A stretch of 64,000 bases of DNA, from positions 1 through 64,000 of the forward strand of contig NZ_QBKU01000004.1 of NCBI RefSeq assembly GCF_003054325.1, read 5' to 3'. Below, in pieces: positions 1 to 9,106 of this stretch; positions within the stretch are counted from its first letter, which is position 1, and every line of letters starts with the position of its first letter. Both the position numbers and the translations under genes were made by a program. Below the pieces are notes generated by a model. That model was given only the letters and a program-made list of their open reading frames with translations, did no database searches and was not told where the DNA came from. This stretch comes from Sulfitobacter mediterraneus (GTDB lineage Bacteria; Pseudomonadota; Alphaproteobacteria; Rhodobacterales; Rhodobacteraceae).

Positions 1-16
1 CAAGATCACTGAGTAA
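1..16 (+). CDS. tuf: 3' end of probable elongation factor Tu gene (partial)
   Basis: Only the last four codons (K-I-T-E) and a TAA stop are inside the window. The assignment rests on the usual tuf-rpsJ order and on many EF-Tu proteins ending in a similar V-x-K-I-x-E tail. It is an inference from very little sequence. Confidence 0.45.
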
Positions 17-116
17 GCAAAGCCTGCCGCGTGCGGCGCCTTGTGGCGGTGTCTTTTCCCCTTGAGGAAAAGATCACGAGAGCAAGGTACCGGCATACAG
101 GTGCTACTAAAAACAG

Positions 117-145
117 AAGGCCGCTCCTCACCGGGGCGGCCTTTT
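117..145 (+). terminator. Rho-independent terminator after tuf
   Basis: An 11-bp GC-rich stem (AAGGCCGCTCC paired with GGGGCGGCCTT, one G-U) with a short loop is followed by TTTT. It would separate the upstream gene from the rpsJ leader. Confidence 0.75.
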
Positions 146-160
146 GCGTTGGGCCGTGCT

Positions 161-450
161 GTGCCGGGGTGAACCCCGATCTGCGGCACACCCCCTCGGA
201 CCGTTCAAAAGGTCCGGTGCGGGGTCTTTAGAGACATCGGGTCAACTGCACCGCACTGCCCGGTGTTTTCAAAAACACCGGAGCGCATTCTTTAAAGAAA
301 GCGGGATATGGGGGCGGAGGCCATTGTTTGAGGTATCACTCCGGGCGGGTACCGCATCTGCTTTGGTTGAACGCAGACGGTGTGCGCTGTCACTTCCCAA
401 GAGAAGTGACCTTGCGCACCGGTTTTGAAAACAGAGACGTTTTCAAAACC
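161..450. repeat. Cluster of inverted repeats in the rpsJ upstream region
   Basis: Several hairpins are packed in under 300 bases: CGGGGTGAACCCCG at 165-178; CGGTGTTTTCAAAAACACCG at 261-280 (perfect palindrome); a TTCTTTAAAGAA core at 289-300; a long stem at about 380-420 in which GTCACTTC pairs with GAAGTGAC inside an outer GCGC-rich stem; and GGTTTTGAAAAC / GTTTTCAAAACC at 421-450. No open reading frame looks real here. The role is unknown: extragenic palindromes or leader structure. Confidence 0.6.
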
Positions 451-525
451 CCCTTGCCATGCCCCGCGACTCCCCCTATAGCAGCCCCACTGCCTCGGGG
501 TGCGTTCATACGCGCCCCGTTTCAG

Positions 526-555
526 TTGACATATGACGCGATGAAGGTCTGCGAT
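526..555 (+). promoter_or_regulatory. Candidate sigma-70 promoter of the rpsJ operon
   Basis: A consensus -35 box TTGACA at 526-531 is followed 18 bases later by a weak -10-like TGCGAT at 550-555, about 50 bases before the rpsJ start. The -10 match is poor. The rest of the 588-base gap between tuf and rpsJ holds only the terminator and inverted repeats listed separately. Confidence 0.35.
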
Positions 556-604
556 GAGCGTATATCTTCCTCTCCGTTAAAATCCCCAAGTAAGGGATAT
601 GCAT

Positions 605-925
605 ATGGCCGCTCAAAGCCAAAACATCCGCATCCGCCTGAAGGCGTTTGATTACCGGGTGCTTGATGCCTCCACCCAGGAAATCGTCAACACCGCAAAG
701 CGCACAGGCGCTTCTGTTCGTGGCCCCATTCCGCTGCCGAACAAGATCGAAAAATTCACTGTTCTGCGTGGCCCACACGTGGACAAGAAATCCCGTGACC
801 AGTTCGAGATCCGCACGCACAAGCGTATGCTGGATATCGTTGATCCGACCCCCCAGACCGTGGACGCGCTGATGAAGCTCGACCTCGCCGCTGGTGTGGA
901 CGTCGAGATCAAGCTGCAGTCATAA
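605..925 (+). CDS. rpsJ: 30S ribosomal protein S10
   Basis: A 106-residue S10, part of the 30S head and also a NusB partner in antitermination. The family core is clear ([14 protein letters not shown] near the start, then GPIPLP and the RTHKRMLDI segment). An in-frame ATG lies two codons upstream at 599, but the AAGGGA ribosome site at 592-597 is better spaced from the ATG at 605. First gene of the S10 operon, 18 bases before rplC. Confidence 0.97.
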   Translation: MAAQSQNIRIRLKAFDYRVLDASTQEIVNTAKRTGASVRGPIPLPNKIEKFTVLRGPHVDKKSRDQFEIRTHKRMLDIVDPTPQTVDALMKLDLAAGVDVEIKLQS

Positions 926-943
926 GCGTAGGAGGGTAATATC

Positions 944-1780
944 ATGTTGCGCTCAGGCGTTATTGCAAAAAAGATGGGCATGACCCGTCTGTTCATGGAA
1001 GACGGCAAGCAGATCCCTGTGACCGTTCTTCAGCTCGATAACCTGCAGGTTGTTGCACAGCGTACCATCGAGAAGGACGGCTATGTTGCTGTTCAGCTGG
1101 GTGCCGGTACAGCCAAAGCCAAGCGGACGTCCCAGGCGATGCGCGGCCACTTTGCAGCAGCAAAGGTTGAACCAAAGCGCAAAGTTGCAGAATTCCGCGT
1201 TGACGCGGATGCGATGCTGCCGGTTGGCGAAGAGATCATCGCGGATCACTATTTCGCAGGTCAGTATGTTGACGTTGCAGGCACATCCATCGGTAAAGGT
1301 TTTGCCGGTGCGATGAAGCGCCACAACTTTGGCGGTCTGCGTGCGACACACGGTGTTTCGATCTCTCACCGTTCGCACGGCTCAACTGGTCAGTGTCAGG
1401 ATCCCGGTAAGGTTTTCAAAGGCAAGAAAATGGCCGGTCACATGGGCGCTGCCCGCGTGACAACCCAGAACCTTGAAGTTGTGAAAACCGACACAGCCCG
1501 CGGCCTGATCATGGTCAAAGGTGCGGTTCCTGGCTCCAAAGGTGGTTGGGTGACAATCAAGGACGCGGTGAAAAAGCCGTTCCCTGAGAATGCGATTGTA
1601 CCAGCCGCGCTGGCATCCGCTGCCAAAGAAGCTGCGAAAGCCGCTGAAGAAGCAGCCGCCGCCGCAGAGGCCGAAGCAGAAGCAGCAGCAGCCGAGGCCG
1701 CCGCAGCAGAGCAGGCCGCGATGGAAGCCGCAGAAGCACCAGCCGGTGACGATGCAGACAAGAAAGAAGGTGACGCATGA
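944..1780 (+). CDS. rplC: 50S ribosomal protein L3 with Ala-rich C-terminal tail
   Basis: L3, an early 50S assembly protein, 278 residues. Residues 1 to about 210 form the normal L3 body, with the [15 protein letters not shown] loop and the [20 protein letters not shown] region that reaches towards the peptidyl transferase centre. The last 60 or so residues are almost only Ala and Glu and end in an acidic stretch. E. coli L3 is 209 residues, so the tail is an addition, probably a charged helix. AGGAGGG precedes the ATG. The stop overlaps rplD by four bases. Confidence 0.97.
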   Translation: MLRSGVIAKKMGMTRLFMEDGKQIPVTVLQLDNLQVVAQRTIEKDGYVAVQLGAGTAKAKRTSQAMRGHFAAAKVEPKRKVAEFRVDADAMLPVGEEIIADHYFAGQYVDVAGTSIGKGFAGAMKRHNFGGLRATHGVSISHRSHGSTGQCQDPGKVFKGKKMAGHMGAARVTTQNLEVVKTDTARGLIMVKGAVPGSKGGWVTIKDAVKKPFPENAIVPAALASAAKEAAKAAEEAAAAAEAEAEAAAAEAAAAEQAAMEAAEAPAGDDADKKEGDA

Positions 1781-2394
1781 AACTCGATGTCATCAAACTC
1801 GACGGCGGCAAAGCCGGTTCGGTAGACCTGGACGAGGCCCTGTTCGGTCTTGAGCCACGCGCCGACATCCTGCACCGTGTTGTGCGCTGGCAGCGTAACA
1901 ATGCGCAGGCTGGCACGCACAAGGTAAAGACCCGGTCCGAGACCTCCTATTCGACCAAGAAGATCTATCGCCAGAAAGGCACCGGCGGCGCACGCCACGG
2001 TGACCGCAACGCGCCGATCTTCCGTAAAGGTGGTATCTACAAGGGTCCAACCCCGCGCAGCCACGGCCACGAGCTGACCAAGAAGTTCCGCAAGCTGGGC
2101 CTGCGCCATGCGCTGTCCGCCAAAGCCAAAGCGGGCGAGCTGGTCATCATCGACGAAGCCGCATCCGCAGGCAAAACTGCCGCACTGGCCAAGCAGATCT
2201 CCAGCCTCGGTTGGAAGCGTGCATTGGTCATCGACGGTGCATCCGTGAACGAAAACTTCGCTCAGGCTGCCCGCAACATTGAAGGTCTGGATATCCTGCC
2301 GACAATGGGTGCAAACGTATATGATATCCTGAAGCGTGACACTCTGGTGATCACAAAAGCGGGTATCGAAGCACTGGAGGCCCGTTTGAAATGA
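1777..2394 (+). CDS. rplD: 50S ribosomal protein L4
   Basis: L4, a 50S protein lining the exit tunnel, 205 residues. The conserved internal loop ([25 protein letters not shown], then [15 protein letters not shown]) is intact. In enterobacteria L4 represses its own operon; no such site was sought here. It overlaps rplC (ATGA) and rplW (ATGA), so translation is coupled on both sides. Confidence 0.97.
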   Translation: MKLDVIKLDGGKAGSVDLDEALFGLEPRADILHRVVRWQRNNAQAGTHKVKTRSETSYSTKKIYRQKGTGGARHGDRNAPIFRKGGIYKGPTPRSHGHELTKKFRKLGLRHALSAKAKAGELVIIDEAASAGKTAALAKQISSLGWKRALVIDGASVNENFAQAARNIEGLDILPTMGANVYDILKRDTLVITKAGIEALEARLK

Positions 2395-2687
2395 GCGCCA
2401 AGCACAACCACTATGACGTGATCCGCAAGCCGATCATCACCGAGAAAGCAACCATGGCTTCCGAAGCCAACGCCGTTGTTTTCGAAGTGGCGATGGAAAG
2501 CAACAAGCCGATGATCAAAGAAGCTGTTGAAGCGCTCTTTGGTGTCAAGGTGAAGGCCGTGAACACGACCATCACCAAAGGCAAGGTCAAACGTTTCCGC
2601 GGCCAGATTGGTAAGCGTAAAGACGTGAAAAAGGCCTATGTGACGCTGGAAGAAGGCAACACGATCGACGTGAGCACCGGTCTGTAA
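2391..2687 (+). CDS. rplW: 50S ribosomal protein L23
   Basis: L23, the exit-tunnel rim protein that docks trigger factor and SRP, 98 residues. The start [13 protein letters not shown] and the [18 protein letters not shown] segment are typical. Start overlaps the rplD stop. It is followed by a strong terminator instead of rplB, which is unusual for an S10 operon. Confidence 0.97.
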   Translation: MSAKHNHYDVIRKPIITEKATMASEANAVVFEVAMESNKPMIKEAVEALFGVKVKAVNTTITKGKVKRFRGQIGKRKDVKKAYVTLEEGNTIDVSTGL

Positions 2688-2696
2688 AGACCACAG

Positions 2697-2715
2697 GGCG
2701 GGGTTTACCCCGCCA
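2697..2715. repeat. Extragenic palindrome GGCGGGGT/ACCCCGCC
   Basis: AGGGCGGGGTTTACCCCGCCAC just after rplW. Similar palindromes occur at 165-178, 18697-18712 and 29641-29660, so it looks like a small extragenic repeat family. Read on the minus strand it matches the orientation of the other copies. Confidence 0.5.
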
Positions 2716-2727
2716 CGCTAAAGATAG

Positions 2728-2761
2728 AAAAGCCCCTCGCGGAAACGCGGGGGGCTTTTTT
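2728..2761 (+). terminator. Rho-independent terminator after rplW
   Basis: AAAAGCCCCTCGCG, a GAAA loop, then CGCGGGGGGCTTTTTT: a stem of about 14 bp with a T run. It ends the rpsJ-rplW transcript. From here to the csp start at 2998 there is no gene. Confidence 0.9.
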
Positions 2762-2997
2762 GATTGGGTGGATTGGAAATCGAGGGGCAAAGGCAAACCT
2801 CCGCTGCGCGGCACATCTGCGGTGGGGGGGCTTAGAATAAGGCTTGCTCTGCGGAGAGATAAAGCGCATGGGGAGGGGCGACGTTACAATATCTATCGGC
2901 ATCACTGCTCCTTTTGGGCCCAGTCATAGGATCTATCATCGCTGACTTAGCCAAGCTGCCGCTATCCTGCGGGCAGAATTACTTAAGGAATAATGAC

Positions 2998-3204
2998 ATG
3001 GCCACTGGTACAGTCAAATGGTTCAACACAACTAAAGGCTTCGGCTTTATTGCTCCTGATGGCGGCAGCAAAGACGTGTTTGTACACATCTCCGCCGTTG
3101 AGCAAGCAGGCCTGACAGGTCTGTCCGATGATCAGAAAGTGACTTTCGACATCGAAGCGGGTCGCGACGGACGTGAGTCCGCGACAAACATCCAGCTGGC
3201 GTAA
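2998..3204 (+). CDS. Cold-shock domain protein (CspA family)
   Basis: A 68-residue single cold-shock domain. TVKWFN, the RNP1-like KGFGFI (13-18) and RNP2-like VFVHIS (27-32) are all present. These proteins bind single-stranded RNA and DNA and melt RNA structure. An upstream ATG at 2914 would add 28 residues foreign to the family; AAGGAA at 2985-2990 fits the start at 2998. The gene lies between rplW and rplB and has its own upstream region, so it probably forms a separate unit. Confidence 0.95.
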   Translation: MATGTVKWFNTTKGFGFIAPDGGSKDVFVHISAVEQAGLTGLSDDQKVTFDIEAGRDGRESATNIQLA

Positions 3205-3650
3205 GCTGGCGTCCCCTTTTGGGGGGGTAGAGATTTGGAAGGGCGTGGCTTTGGGGCTGCGTCCTTTTCGTTTTTCGGCGATTAAGTGATAGCAATTTCC
3301 AGCGCAAAAGGGATCATTGGGGGTGCTCGATCTTGAGTGTAGCTATCTAGATCGCGCAGAGGCAGCGGCCTCTGGGTTTGAAACAAGAAGGGGTAAGGAA
3401 GCCCTGCATCAAACATAGCCCCAATGACGCACTGAGGCGGACTGCTAATTGTGGGTGACTGCCCTTGACCCCACTCCCCACACGCCCTAAACGACCCCAT
3501 CGGCACAGCCCCAGATTCGTCTGGGGCTTTGTTGTTGTTTGCATTGCGGGGCGATAGCCCATCAAGCAGACATCCACCGGGGACCTTCGGGGCCCTATAA
3601 CCATTGTCACCTTTCGGGGTGGCACTACAGCTAAACGGAAGACAGACAAC
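3205..3650. other. 446-base intergenic region before rplB
   Basis: No believable gene. Reading frames that cross it are shadows of rplB or have unlikely composition. It holds a C-rich/G-rich hairpin just after csp (CCCC TTTT GGGG near 3212-3226) and the terminator-like hairpin at 3507-3540. The promoter of the rplB operon should be here but no clear -35/-10 pair was found. Confidence 0.6.
3507..3540 (+). terminator. Terminator or attenuator upstream of rplB
   Basis: AGCCCCAGA, TTCG loop, TCTGGGGCT: a perfect 9-bp stem followed by TTGTTGTTGTTT. It lies 110 bases before rplB and about 300 after csp, so it may end the csp transcript or attenuate the second half of the S10 operon. Confidence 0.75.
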
Positions 3651-4493
3651 ATGGCACTCAAGTCGTACAAACCGACGACGCCGGGCCAGCGTGGGCTGGT
3701 ACTGATCGACCGTTCGGAGCTTTGGAAAGGTCGCCCTGTTAAGGCCCTCACGGAAGGTCTTACAAAACACGGCGGACGGAACAACACCGGACGGATCACA
3801 ATGCGTCGCAAAGGTGGGGGTGCAAAGCGCCTTTACCGTATCGTTGATTTCAAGCGCAACAAGCTGGACATGTCCGCTGTTGTGGCTCGGATCGAATATG
3901 ACCCGAACCGGACCGCGTTTATCGCCCTGATTCAATACGAAGATGGTGAGCAGGCCTATATCCTCGCACCGCAGCGTTTGGCTGTGGGTGACAAGGTCAT
4001 CGCCTCCGCCAAGGCCGACATCAAGCCAGGCAATGCAATGCCTTTCTCTGGCATGCCTATCGGTACAATCATCCACAACATCGAGATGAAGCCCGGTAAG
4101 GGTGGTCAGATCGCCCGTGCCGCCGGTACATACGCCCAGTTCGTGGGCCGTGACGGTGGCTACGCTCAGATCCGTCTGAGCTCCGGCGAATTGCGTCTCG
4201 TGCGTCAGGAATGCATGGCCACCGTTGGTGCCGTGTCCAACCCTGACAACTCCAACCAGAACTACGGTAAAGCGGGCCGCATGCGTCACAAGGGCATCCG
4301 TCCTTCTGTACGTGGTGTCGTGATGAACCCGATCGATCACCCGCACGGTGGTGGTGAAGGCCGTACATCCGGTGGTCGTCACCCAGTGACGCCTTGGGGT
4401 AAGCCGACAAAGGGTGCAAAGACCCGCAACAAGAACAAAGCGTCCAGCCGTCTTATCGTACGGTCCCGGCACGCCAAGAAGAAGGGGCGTTAA
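3651..4493 (+). CDS. rplB: 50S ribosomal protein L2
   Basis: L2, 280 residues, a primary 23S rRNA-binding protein needed for subunit joining and peptidyl transfer. The conserved GRNNTGRIT segment, the [12 protein letters not shown] strand, and the C-terminal [19 protein letters not shown] loop with its essential His are present. It begins the rplB-rplP unit, three bases before rpsS. Confidence 0.97.
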   Translation: MALKSYKPTTPGQRGLVLIDRSELWKGRPVKALTEGLTKHGGRNNTGRITMRRKGGGAKRLYRIVDFKRNKLDMSAVVARIEYDPNRTAFIALIQYEDGEQAYILAPQRLAVGDKVIASAKADIKPGNAMPFSGMPIGTIIHNIEMKPGKGGQIARAAGTYAQFVGRDGGYAQIRLSSGELRLVRQECMATVGAVSNPDNSNQNYGKAGRMRHKGIRPSVRGVVMNPIDHPHGGGEGRTSGGRHPVTPWGKPTKGAKTRNKNKASSRLIVRSRHAKKKGR

Positions 4494-4496
4494 TCA

Positions 4497-4775
4497 ATGT
4501 CTCGTTCAGTATGGAAAGGTCCTTTTGTTGACTCTTATGTCCTCAAAAAGGCCGAAGCATCCCGCGAAAGCGGTCGCAATGAAGTGATCAAGATCTGGTC
4601 GCGTCGTTCGACAATTCTGCCCCAGTTTGTTGGCCTGACATTCGGTGTCTACAATGGTCACAAGCACATCCCTGTAAACGTCAGCGAAGACATGATTGGT
4701 CAGAAGTTTGGTGAGTTCTCGCCAACACGGACCTATTACGGTCATGCCGCCGACAAAAAAGCGAAGCGGAAATAA
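4497..4775 (+). CDS. rpsS: 30S ribosomal protein S19
   Basis: S19, 92 residues, in the 30S head near the A-site finger. [32 protein letters not shown] and the [13 protein letters not shown] tail are all standard. Three bases after rplB and three before rplV. Confidence 0.97.
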   Translation: MSRSVWKGPFVDSYVLKKAEASRESGRNEVIKIWSRRSTILPQFVGLTFGVYNGHKHIPVNVSEDMIGQKFGEFSPTRTYYGHAADKKAKRK

Positions 4776-4778
4776 GCC

Positions 4779-5159
4779 ATGAGCAAGGATAAAAATCCCC
4801 GCCGCGTGGCAGACAACGAAGCACGCGCAAAACTGCGCATGCTGAAGACGTCGCCGCAGAAACTGAACCTGGTTGCTGGCCTGATCCGCGGCAAAAAGGT
4901 GGACAAGGCCCTCACGGACCTGACGTTCTCCAAAAAGCGTGTCGCACAAGACGTGAAGAAATGCCTTCAGTCCGCGATCGCCAACGCCGAGAACAACCAC
5001 AACCTTGACGTGGACGAGCTGATCGTGGCCGAGGCCTATGTCGGTAAGAACATGACACTCAAGCGTGGCCGTCCACGTGCGCGTGGCCGTTTCGGCAAGA
5101 TCATGAAGCCGTTCGCGGAAGTCACAATCGTCGTGCGTCAAGTTGAGGAGCAAGCATAA
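4779..5159 (+). CDS. rplV: 50S ribosomal protein L22
   Basis: L22, 126 residues, which lines the exit tunnel with its long beta hairpin. The [18 protein letters not shown] start and the hairpin region [14 protein letters not shown] are clear. Its stop codon shares one base with the rpsC start (TAATG). Confidence 0.97.
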   Translation: MSKDKNPRRVADNEARAKLRMLKTSPQKLNLVAGLIRGKKVDKALTDLTFSKKRVAQDVKKCLQSAIANAENNHNLDVDELIVAEAYVGKNMTLKRGRPRARGRFGKIMKPFAEVTIVVRQVEEQA

Positions 5160-5866
5160 TGGGTAACAAAGTAAACCCGATCGGCATGCGCCTGCAGGTG
5201 AACCGCACATGGGACAGCCGCTGGTACGCCGACACCAAGGACTATGGTGATCTTCTGCTGGAAGATCTGGCCATCCGTGCCTTCATCAAAGAAGAGTGCA
5301 AGCAGGCCGGTGTGGCCCGTGTGATCATCGAACGTCCGCACAAAAAGTGCCGCGTCACGATCCACACAGCCCGCCCTGGCGTCATCATCGGCAAGAAAGG
5401 TGCAGACATCGAAGGTCTGCGTCAGAAGATCGCCAAGATGACCTCTTCGGAACTGCACCTGAACATCGTTGAGGTCCGCAAGCCCGAACTGGACGCCGCA
5501 CTGGTTGGTGAGAGCATCGCACAGCAGCTGGAGCGCCGGGTGTCTTTCCGCCGCGCCATGAAGCGTGCGGTACAGAACGCCATGCGTATGGGTGCCCTGG
5601 GTATCCGTGTGAACGTTGCCGGCCGTCTGGGCGGTGCAGAAATCGCGCGTACCGAATGGTACCGTGAGGGCCGCGTGCCTCTGCACACACTGCGTGCTGA
5701 CATTGATTACGCACATGTTGAAGCGACAACCGCTTACGGCATCATCGGGATCAAGACCTGGATCTTCAAAGGCGAGATCATGGAGCATGACCCGGCAGCA
5801 CGTGACCGCAAGGCACAAGAAATCCAAGACGGCCCAGCACCTCGCGGTGCCGGCGGTCGTCGCTAA
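5159..5866 (+). CDS. rpsC: 30S ribosomal protein S3
   Basis: S3, 235 residues, at the mRNA entry site. The KH domain carries [16 protein letters not shown]; the C-terminal domain has [31 protein letters not shown] charged disordered tail with RGAGGRR ends the protein. Overlaps rplV by one base; rplP follows after 13 bases containing GGAGG. Confidence 0.97.
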   Translation: MGNKVNPIGMRLQVNRTWDSRWYADTKDYGDLLLEDLAIRAFIKEECKQAGVARVIIERPHKKCRVTIHTARPGVIIGKKGADIEGLRQKIAKMTSSELHLNIVEVRKPELDAALVGESIAQQLERRVSFRRAMKRAVQNAMRMGALGIRVNVAGRLGGAEIARTEWYREGRVPLHTLRADIDYAHVEATTAYGIIGIKTWIFKGEIMEHDPAARDRKAQEIQDGPAPRGAGGRR

Positions 5867-5879
5867 GGAGGGCTGAAAG

Positions 5880-6293
5880 ATGCTTCAACCAAAGCGTACG
5901 AAGTTCCGTAAGCAGTTCAAAGGCTCGATCAAGGGTTTGGCAAAGGGCGGGTCTGACCTGAACTTTGGCACCTATGGCCTTAAGGCTCTGCAGCCTGAGC
6001 GTGTGACTGCACGCCAGATCGAAGCTGCACGTCGTGCCATGACGCGTCACATGAAACGTCAAGGCCGTGTCTGGATCCGCATCTTCCCAGATGTGCCCGT
6101 AACCTCCAAGCCCGTCGAAGTGCGTATGGGTAAAGGTAAAGGTTCCGTGGATTTCTGGGCGGCCAAGGTAAAGCCGGGCCGTATCATGTTCGAGATCGAT
6201 GGTGTGAATGATGACATCGCGCGTGAAGCGCTGCGTCTGGCGGCGATGAAGCTGCCAATCAAAACACGCGTCGTGGTCCGCGAAGACTGGTAA
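5880..6293 (+). CDS. rplP: 50S ribosomal protein L16
   Basis: L16, 137 residues, contacts the A-site tRNA elbow. [15 protein letters not shown], the [20 protein letters not shown] region and [17 protein letters not shown] are typical. It is the last gene of this unit: instead of rpmC, a terminator follows about 125 bases later. Confidence 0.97.
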   Translation: MLQPKRTKFRKQFKGSIKGLAKGGSDLNFGTYGLKALQPERVTARQIEAARRAMTRHMKRQGRVWIRIFPDVPVTSKPVEVRMGKGKGSVDFWAAKVKPGRIMFEIDGVNDDIAREALRLAAMKLPIKTRVVVREDW

Positions 6294-6418
6294 GCAGGTC
6301 GCACCGGCACCGCCGGTGCTGGCCAGCCGGAGGCAGGGTATTTCGCAGAAATGCCCGTTCCGGCCCCGGTTGCTGATCTTCGGTGCACAGCAAATGCGCA
6401 CCCTACGGTTTAAGAAGA

Positions 6419-6450
6419 AGCCCCCCGCTGAGTGATCAGCGGGGGGCTTT
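6419..6450 (+). terminator. Rho-independent terminator after rplP
   Basis: AAGCCCCCCGCTGA, GTGA loop, TCAGCGGGGGGCTTTTG: a perfect 14-bp stem with a short T run. It ends the rplB-rplP transcript. The 320 bases between rplP and the next gene contain nothing else recognisable. Confidence 0.92.
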
Positions 6451-6613
6451 TGTTTGAAGCCGCGCTATCGCTTCACCGTGCATGTGGGGACAGCAGAACC
6501 TGCCAACCCAACGCCCATTGAAAAGCATGGGTTCTCAAGCGCGGCGGAGTCATTTAATCTATCTTAACTTGAGTCCACTTGAGCGAGACTCTACTTTTGA
6601 GGTAGATGGGATA

Positions 6614-6925
6614 ATGGAGCCATTGCTACTATCTGCAGTCGTTGCTGGCAGTCTTGCCGGGGTGATTGTTCGTGTTGTCAGCGCACGCGCGAACCTTTCT
6701 TCGGTTGCAACACTGGGTTTGGTTATCGCTATTTTCGTGGTCGGTTCATTTGCCTCTCAATGGCATGTTTGGCAAATCATGAGCCCAAATGATCCGGCTT
6801 GGAGCGGCCCGGCATTGTTGCTGTCTTGGATCTTTGCGCTTGGAGCAAGCAGCCTGGGATTGATTGCTTTTGCGATAGTATTTGCCTTGGCAAAATCATT
6901 GGCGAAATCGAAAGACGACGGTTAG
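6614..6925 (+). CDS. Small three-helix membrane protein, function unknown
   Basis: A 103-residue hydrophobic protein with about three predicted membrane helices (near residues 2-22, 28-46 and 62-95) and a charged end (KSLAKSKDDG). An ATG at 6482 would add 44 residues of unconvincing hydrophilic sequence; the ATG at 6614 has GAGGT upstream at a rather long distance. The composition is more AT-rich than the flanking ribosomal genes. No family recognised. Confidence 0.6.
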   Translation: MEPLLLSAVVAGSLAGVIVRVVSARANLSSVATLGLVIAIFVVGSFASQWHVWQIMSPNDPAWSGPALLLSWIFALGASSLGLIAFAIVFALAKSLAKSKDDG

Positions 6926-7053
6926 TCAATAATCGCGTGGGAGCGGTGGCTTCATCTCGATATGCCAAGAATATCCCCATGCCGGGCTGTCTGGCTATCC
7001 CTCCCAATCCACACTAGCATCAGTATCAGCCATTCCAAGCAAAGGTCGCTGCC

Positions 7054-7260
7054 ATGAAACATGTTCCAAAGCCCACCACTGATGCAGATCTGATCAAGGA
7101 ATTTCTTGATAAGGGCGGGTCCGTCAAAAAGGGCAAGACAAAGCCGATGCCTGCTGATCTGGGGCTCAGCAACAATCAGTGGGGCAACAAGCTGACCAAA
7201 GAAGAAAAGGCGGCAGTGAAAGCGCAGGAAGAAGAGGCCAAGAAGGCCGCTAAGAAATAG
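7054..7260 (+). CDS. Small Lys/Ala-rich hypothetical protein
   Basis: 68 residues. The first half resembles a short conserved domain (DADLIKEFLDKGGSVKKGKTK) and the second half is a charged Lys/Glu/Ala helix ending in KKAAKK. It is probably cytosolic and may bind nucleic acid, from charge only. No ribosomal-protein family fits. It sits among the genes inserted between rplP and rpmC. Confidence 0.65.
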   Translation: MKHVPKPTTDADLIKEFLDKGGSVKKGKTKPMPADLGLSNNQWGNKLTKEEKAAVKAQEEEAKKAAKK

Positions 7261-7315
7261 CGATTGGCCCGGAACACATCGCAGGCACCGGGCCATTGCT
7301 TGCCTGCTGTCTGGT

Positions 7316-7936
7316 TCAGCCCCAGCTGTAGTTAAAGCTGACCGAGATGCGGTCATCTTCGGCCATGTTCATCGGCACCTCATGGCGCAGCCAGCTTTCC
7401 CAGAGCAAAACATCGCCAACCGCCGGTTTGGCATAAAAGAACGCCCGCAAATCATCCGGCGCGTCCTTGGTTCGGCCCGGTGCGGCCATCATCATCGGCA
7501 GGCGCGGATCTTCGTATTTGATCGAAGCAGATCCATCCGGAAGTGCCACATAGGTGGTGCCGGAGATCACTGAATGCGGATGGATATGCGAGGTATGGAT
7601 GCCACCCTCGGGCAGGATGTTGATCCAGATGTCTTCTAGCTTCAGCTCTTTGCCGTCCAGATCAAAGGCCAGCTCCTTGGCAAAGGCCGCAACATGTGCG
7701 TCCAGCACTTTGATCAGCGCCTCGAACACCGGAAACCGCCAGCCCAGATCGGTGAGCGACGCATAGGAGGTGTAACCGGGGTATCCGTTGTCCTCGCACC
7801 ATTGCTGCCCCGCTTCGTCGTCCTCGGCGATAGACCAGCAGGATGCCTCAAGCTCGGCTTGATCAACGGGTGTGCCATGCTCGGTCAGCGCGGCGTGATA
7901 AAGGCGGGTCACAAACAGTGATTTGATATCTGACAT
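7316..7936 (-). CDS. Putative 2-oxoglutarate/Fe(II) oxygenase (TIGR02466-like)
   Basis: A 206-residue protein resembling the TIGR02466 / 2OG-FeII_Oxy_5 family. The motif HSHIHPHSVISGTTYV (about 114-130) holds metal-binding His residues, H185 in LRHEV is the likely distal His, and R196 in DDRISVSFNY would bind 2-oxoglutarate. The substrate is unknown; related proteins hydroxylate small molecules or proteins. It lies on the opposite strand to the ribosomal genes. Confidence 0.8.
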   Translation of the reverse strand: MSDIKSLFVTRLYHAALTEHGTPVDQAELEASCWSIAEDDEAGQQWCEDNGYPGYTSYASLTDLGWRFPVFEALIKVLDAHVAAFAKELAFDLDGKELKLEDIWINILPEGGIHTSHIHPHSVISGTTYVALPDGSASIKYEDPRLPMMMAAPGRTKDAPDDLRAFFYAKPAVGDVLLWESWLRHEVPMNMAEDDRISVSFNYSWG

Positions 7937-7983
7937 GGCCCGTTCTTAACGCAGCTGAGAACCGGAGGCGAGAGGGGAAGCCG

Positions 7984-8394
7984 CTACCAGGCGTTCTGAA
8001 CCGCACGGGACAGAAAGAAGCCGTGCCCATCCTGATTGCGGCAATCGAGCCCTTTGGTTGAGGAATGGCAAGTGATGCCGCTGAAATTGCCGGTCACCCC
8101 ATATTCTGCCACAGACTGCCCGCCATAGCCCCGCTCACCCGCAGCAAGGCAGGTCATGCTGACATAGCCGTGGTGCAGCATCTCGACCTTGATCCCGCGG
8201 CTTAGCGGGCACCCTGCCATCTGCGGAACGGAGGACGGGCCGCTGCGTTTAAAAATACTGCAAATGATGTCAGAGCCGTCAAAGCCTTCGCCCACGGAAC
8301 ATTCGATATTCCCCGAGGGGGTATTGAAGGTCCAAACGTCGGCGAGGGCAGGGAATGATGAGAGGGCAAGTAGGGCAAAGGACAAACGAAACAT
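7984..8394 (-). CDS. Secreted Cys-rich hypothetical protein
   Basis: 136 residues starting with a signal peptide (MFRLSFALLALSSFPALA, cleavage near residue 18). The mature part is a small Cys-containing domain opening DVWTFNTPSGNIECSVG, which resembles DUF6636-type periplasmic proteins; that family name is from memory and not certain. Function unknown. It follows the oxygenase gene's upstream end on the same strand with a 47-base gap. Confidence 0.75.
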   Translation of the reverse strand: MFRLSFALLALSSFPALADVWTFNTPSGNIECSVGEGFDGSDIICSIFKRSGPSSVPQMAGCPLSRGIKVEMLHHGYVSMTCLAAGERGYGGQSVAEYGVTGNFSGITCHSSTKGLDCRNQDGHGFFLSRAVQNAW

Positions 8395-8577
8395 GATCTC
8401 TCCTATTCATCGTGATAATGGGCCAAGCATAGAAGAAAAATTGCGGTTTCGGCTAGTGGTGACCCTAGGGGCTTGCATTATGAACGGGCAGGGCGTATTG
8501 GCACCCTTCATCATGAACTCCACCAGAATCATGGTCACCCTCTCGGGGCCTGCTGGTGATGTTGAAAGGACAAGGCC

Positions 8578-8784
8578 GTGAAAGCCAACGAACTGCATGA
8601 CAAGACGCCGGACCAGCTCCGTGACGAACTTGTGAACCTCAAGAAAGAAGCCTTTAACCTGCGTTTTCAGCAGGCGACCGGCCAACTTGAAAACCCTGCG
8701 CGTCTGCGCAGCGTCAAGCGCGACGTGGCACGTGTCCACACTGTGTTGAACCAAAAAGCCGCTGCCGCGGCATCCGCTGAATAA
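8578..8784 (+). CDS. rpmC: 50S ribosomal protein L29
   Basis: L29, 68 residues, at the exit-tunnel rim next to L23. The core [31 protein letters not shown] is standard; a short Ala tail follows. The start is GTG at 8578, with GAAAGGA seven bases upstream. It restarts the S10 operon after a 2.3 kb interruption, so a promoter must lie between 8395 and 8577. Confidence 0.96.
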   Translation: MKANELHDKTPDQLRDELVNLKKEAFNLRFQQATGQLENPARLRSVKRDVARVHTVLNQKAAAAASAE

Positions 8785-8796
8785 GGAGCCTGAATA

Positions 8797-9033
8797 ATGC
8801 CAAAGCGTATCCTGACAGGCACCGTAACATCGGACGCCAATGCACAGACAGTCACCGTATCCGTAGAGCGTCGCTTTACGCACCCGGTTCTGAAGAAGAC
8901 CATCCGTAAGTCCAAGAAATACCGGGCCCACGATGAGAACAACGCATACAAAGTGGGCGACAGCGTTCGCATCATTGAATGTGCACCAAAGTCCAAGACC
9001 AAACGTTGGGAAGTTCTGACCGCCGAGGCGTAA
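8797..9033 (+). CDS. rpsQ: 30S ribosomal protein S17
   Basis: S17, 78 residues, an early 16S rRNA binder with an OB fold. [19 protein letters not shown] and the [10 protein letters not shown] segment are typical. Twelve bases after rpmC. Confidence 0.97.
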   Translation: MPKRILTGTVTSDANAQTVTVSVERRFTHPVLKKTIRKSKKYRAHDENNAYKVGDSVRIIECAPKSKTKRWEVLTAEA

Positions 9034-9106
9034 CCAGATCTAACCAACTTAATCGAAACCCTAGGGATCAGGCACGCATCGCCCCCTACAGGTCGGGAGA
9101 AACCAA

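Noticed and set aside
3282..4472. A 396-codon minus-strand frame
   Set aside because: It lies opposite rplB and the codon pattern is that of the antisense of a ribosomal gene.
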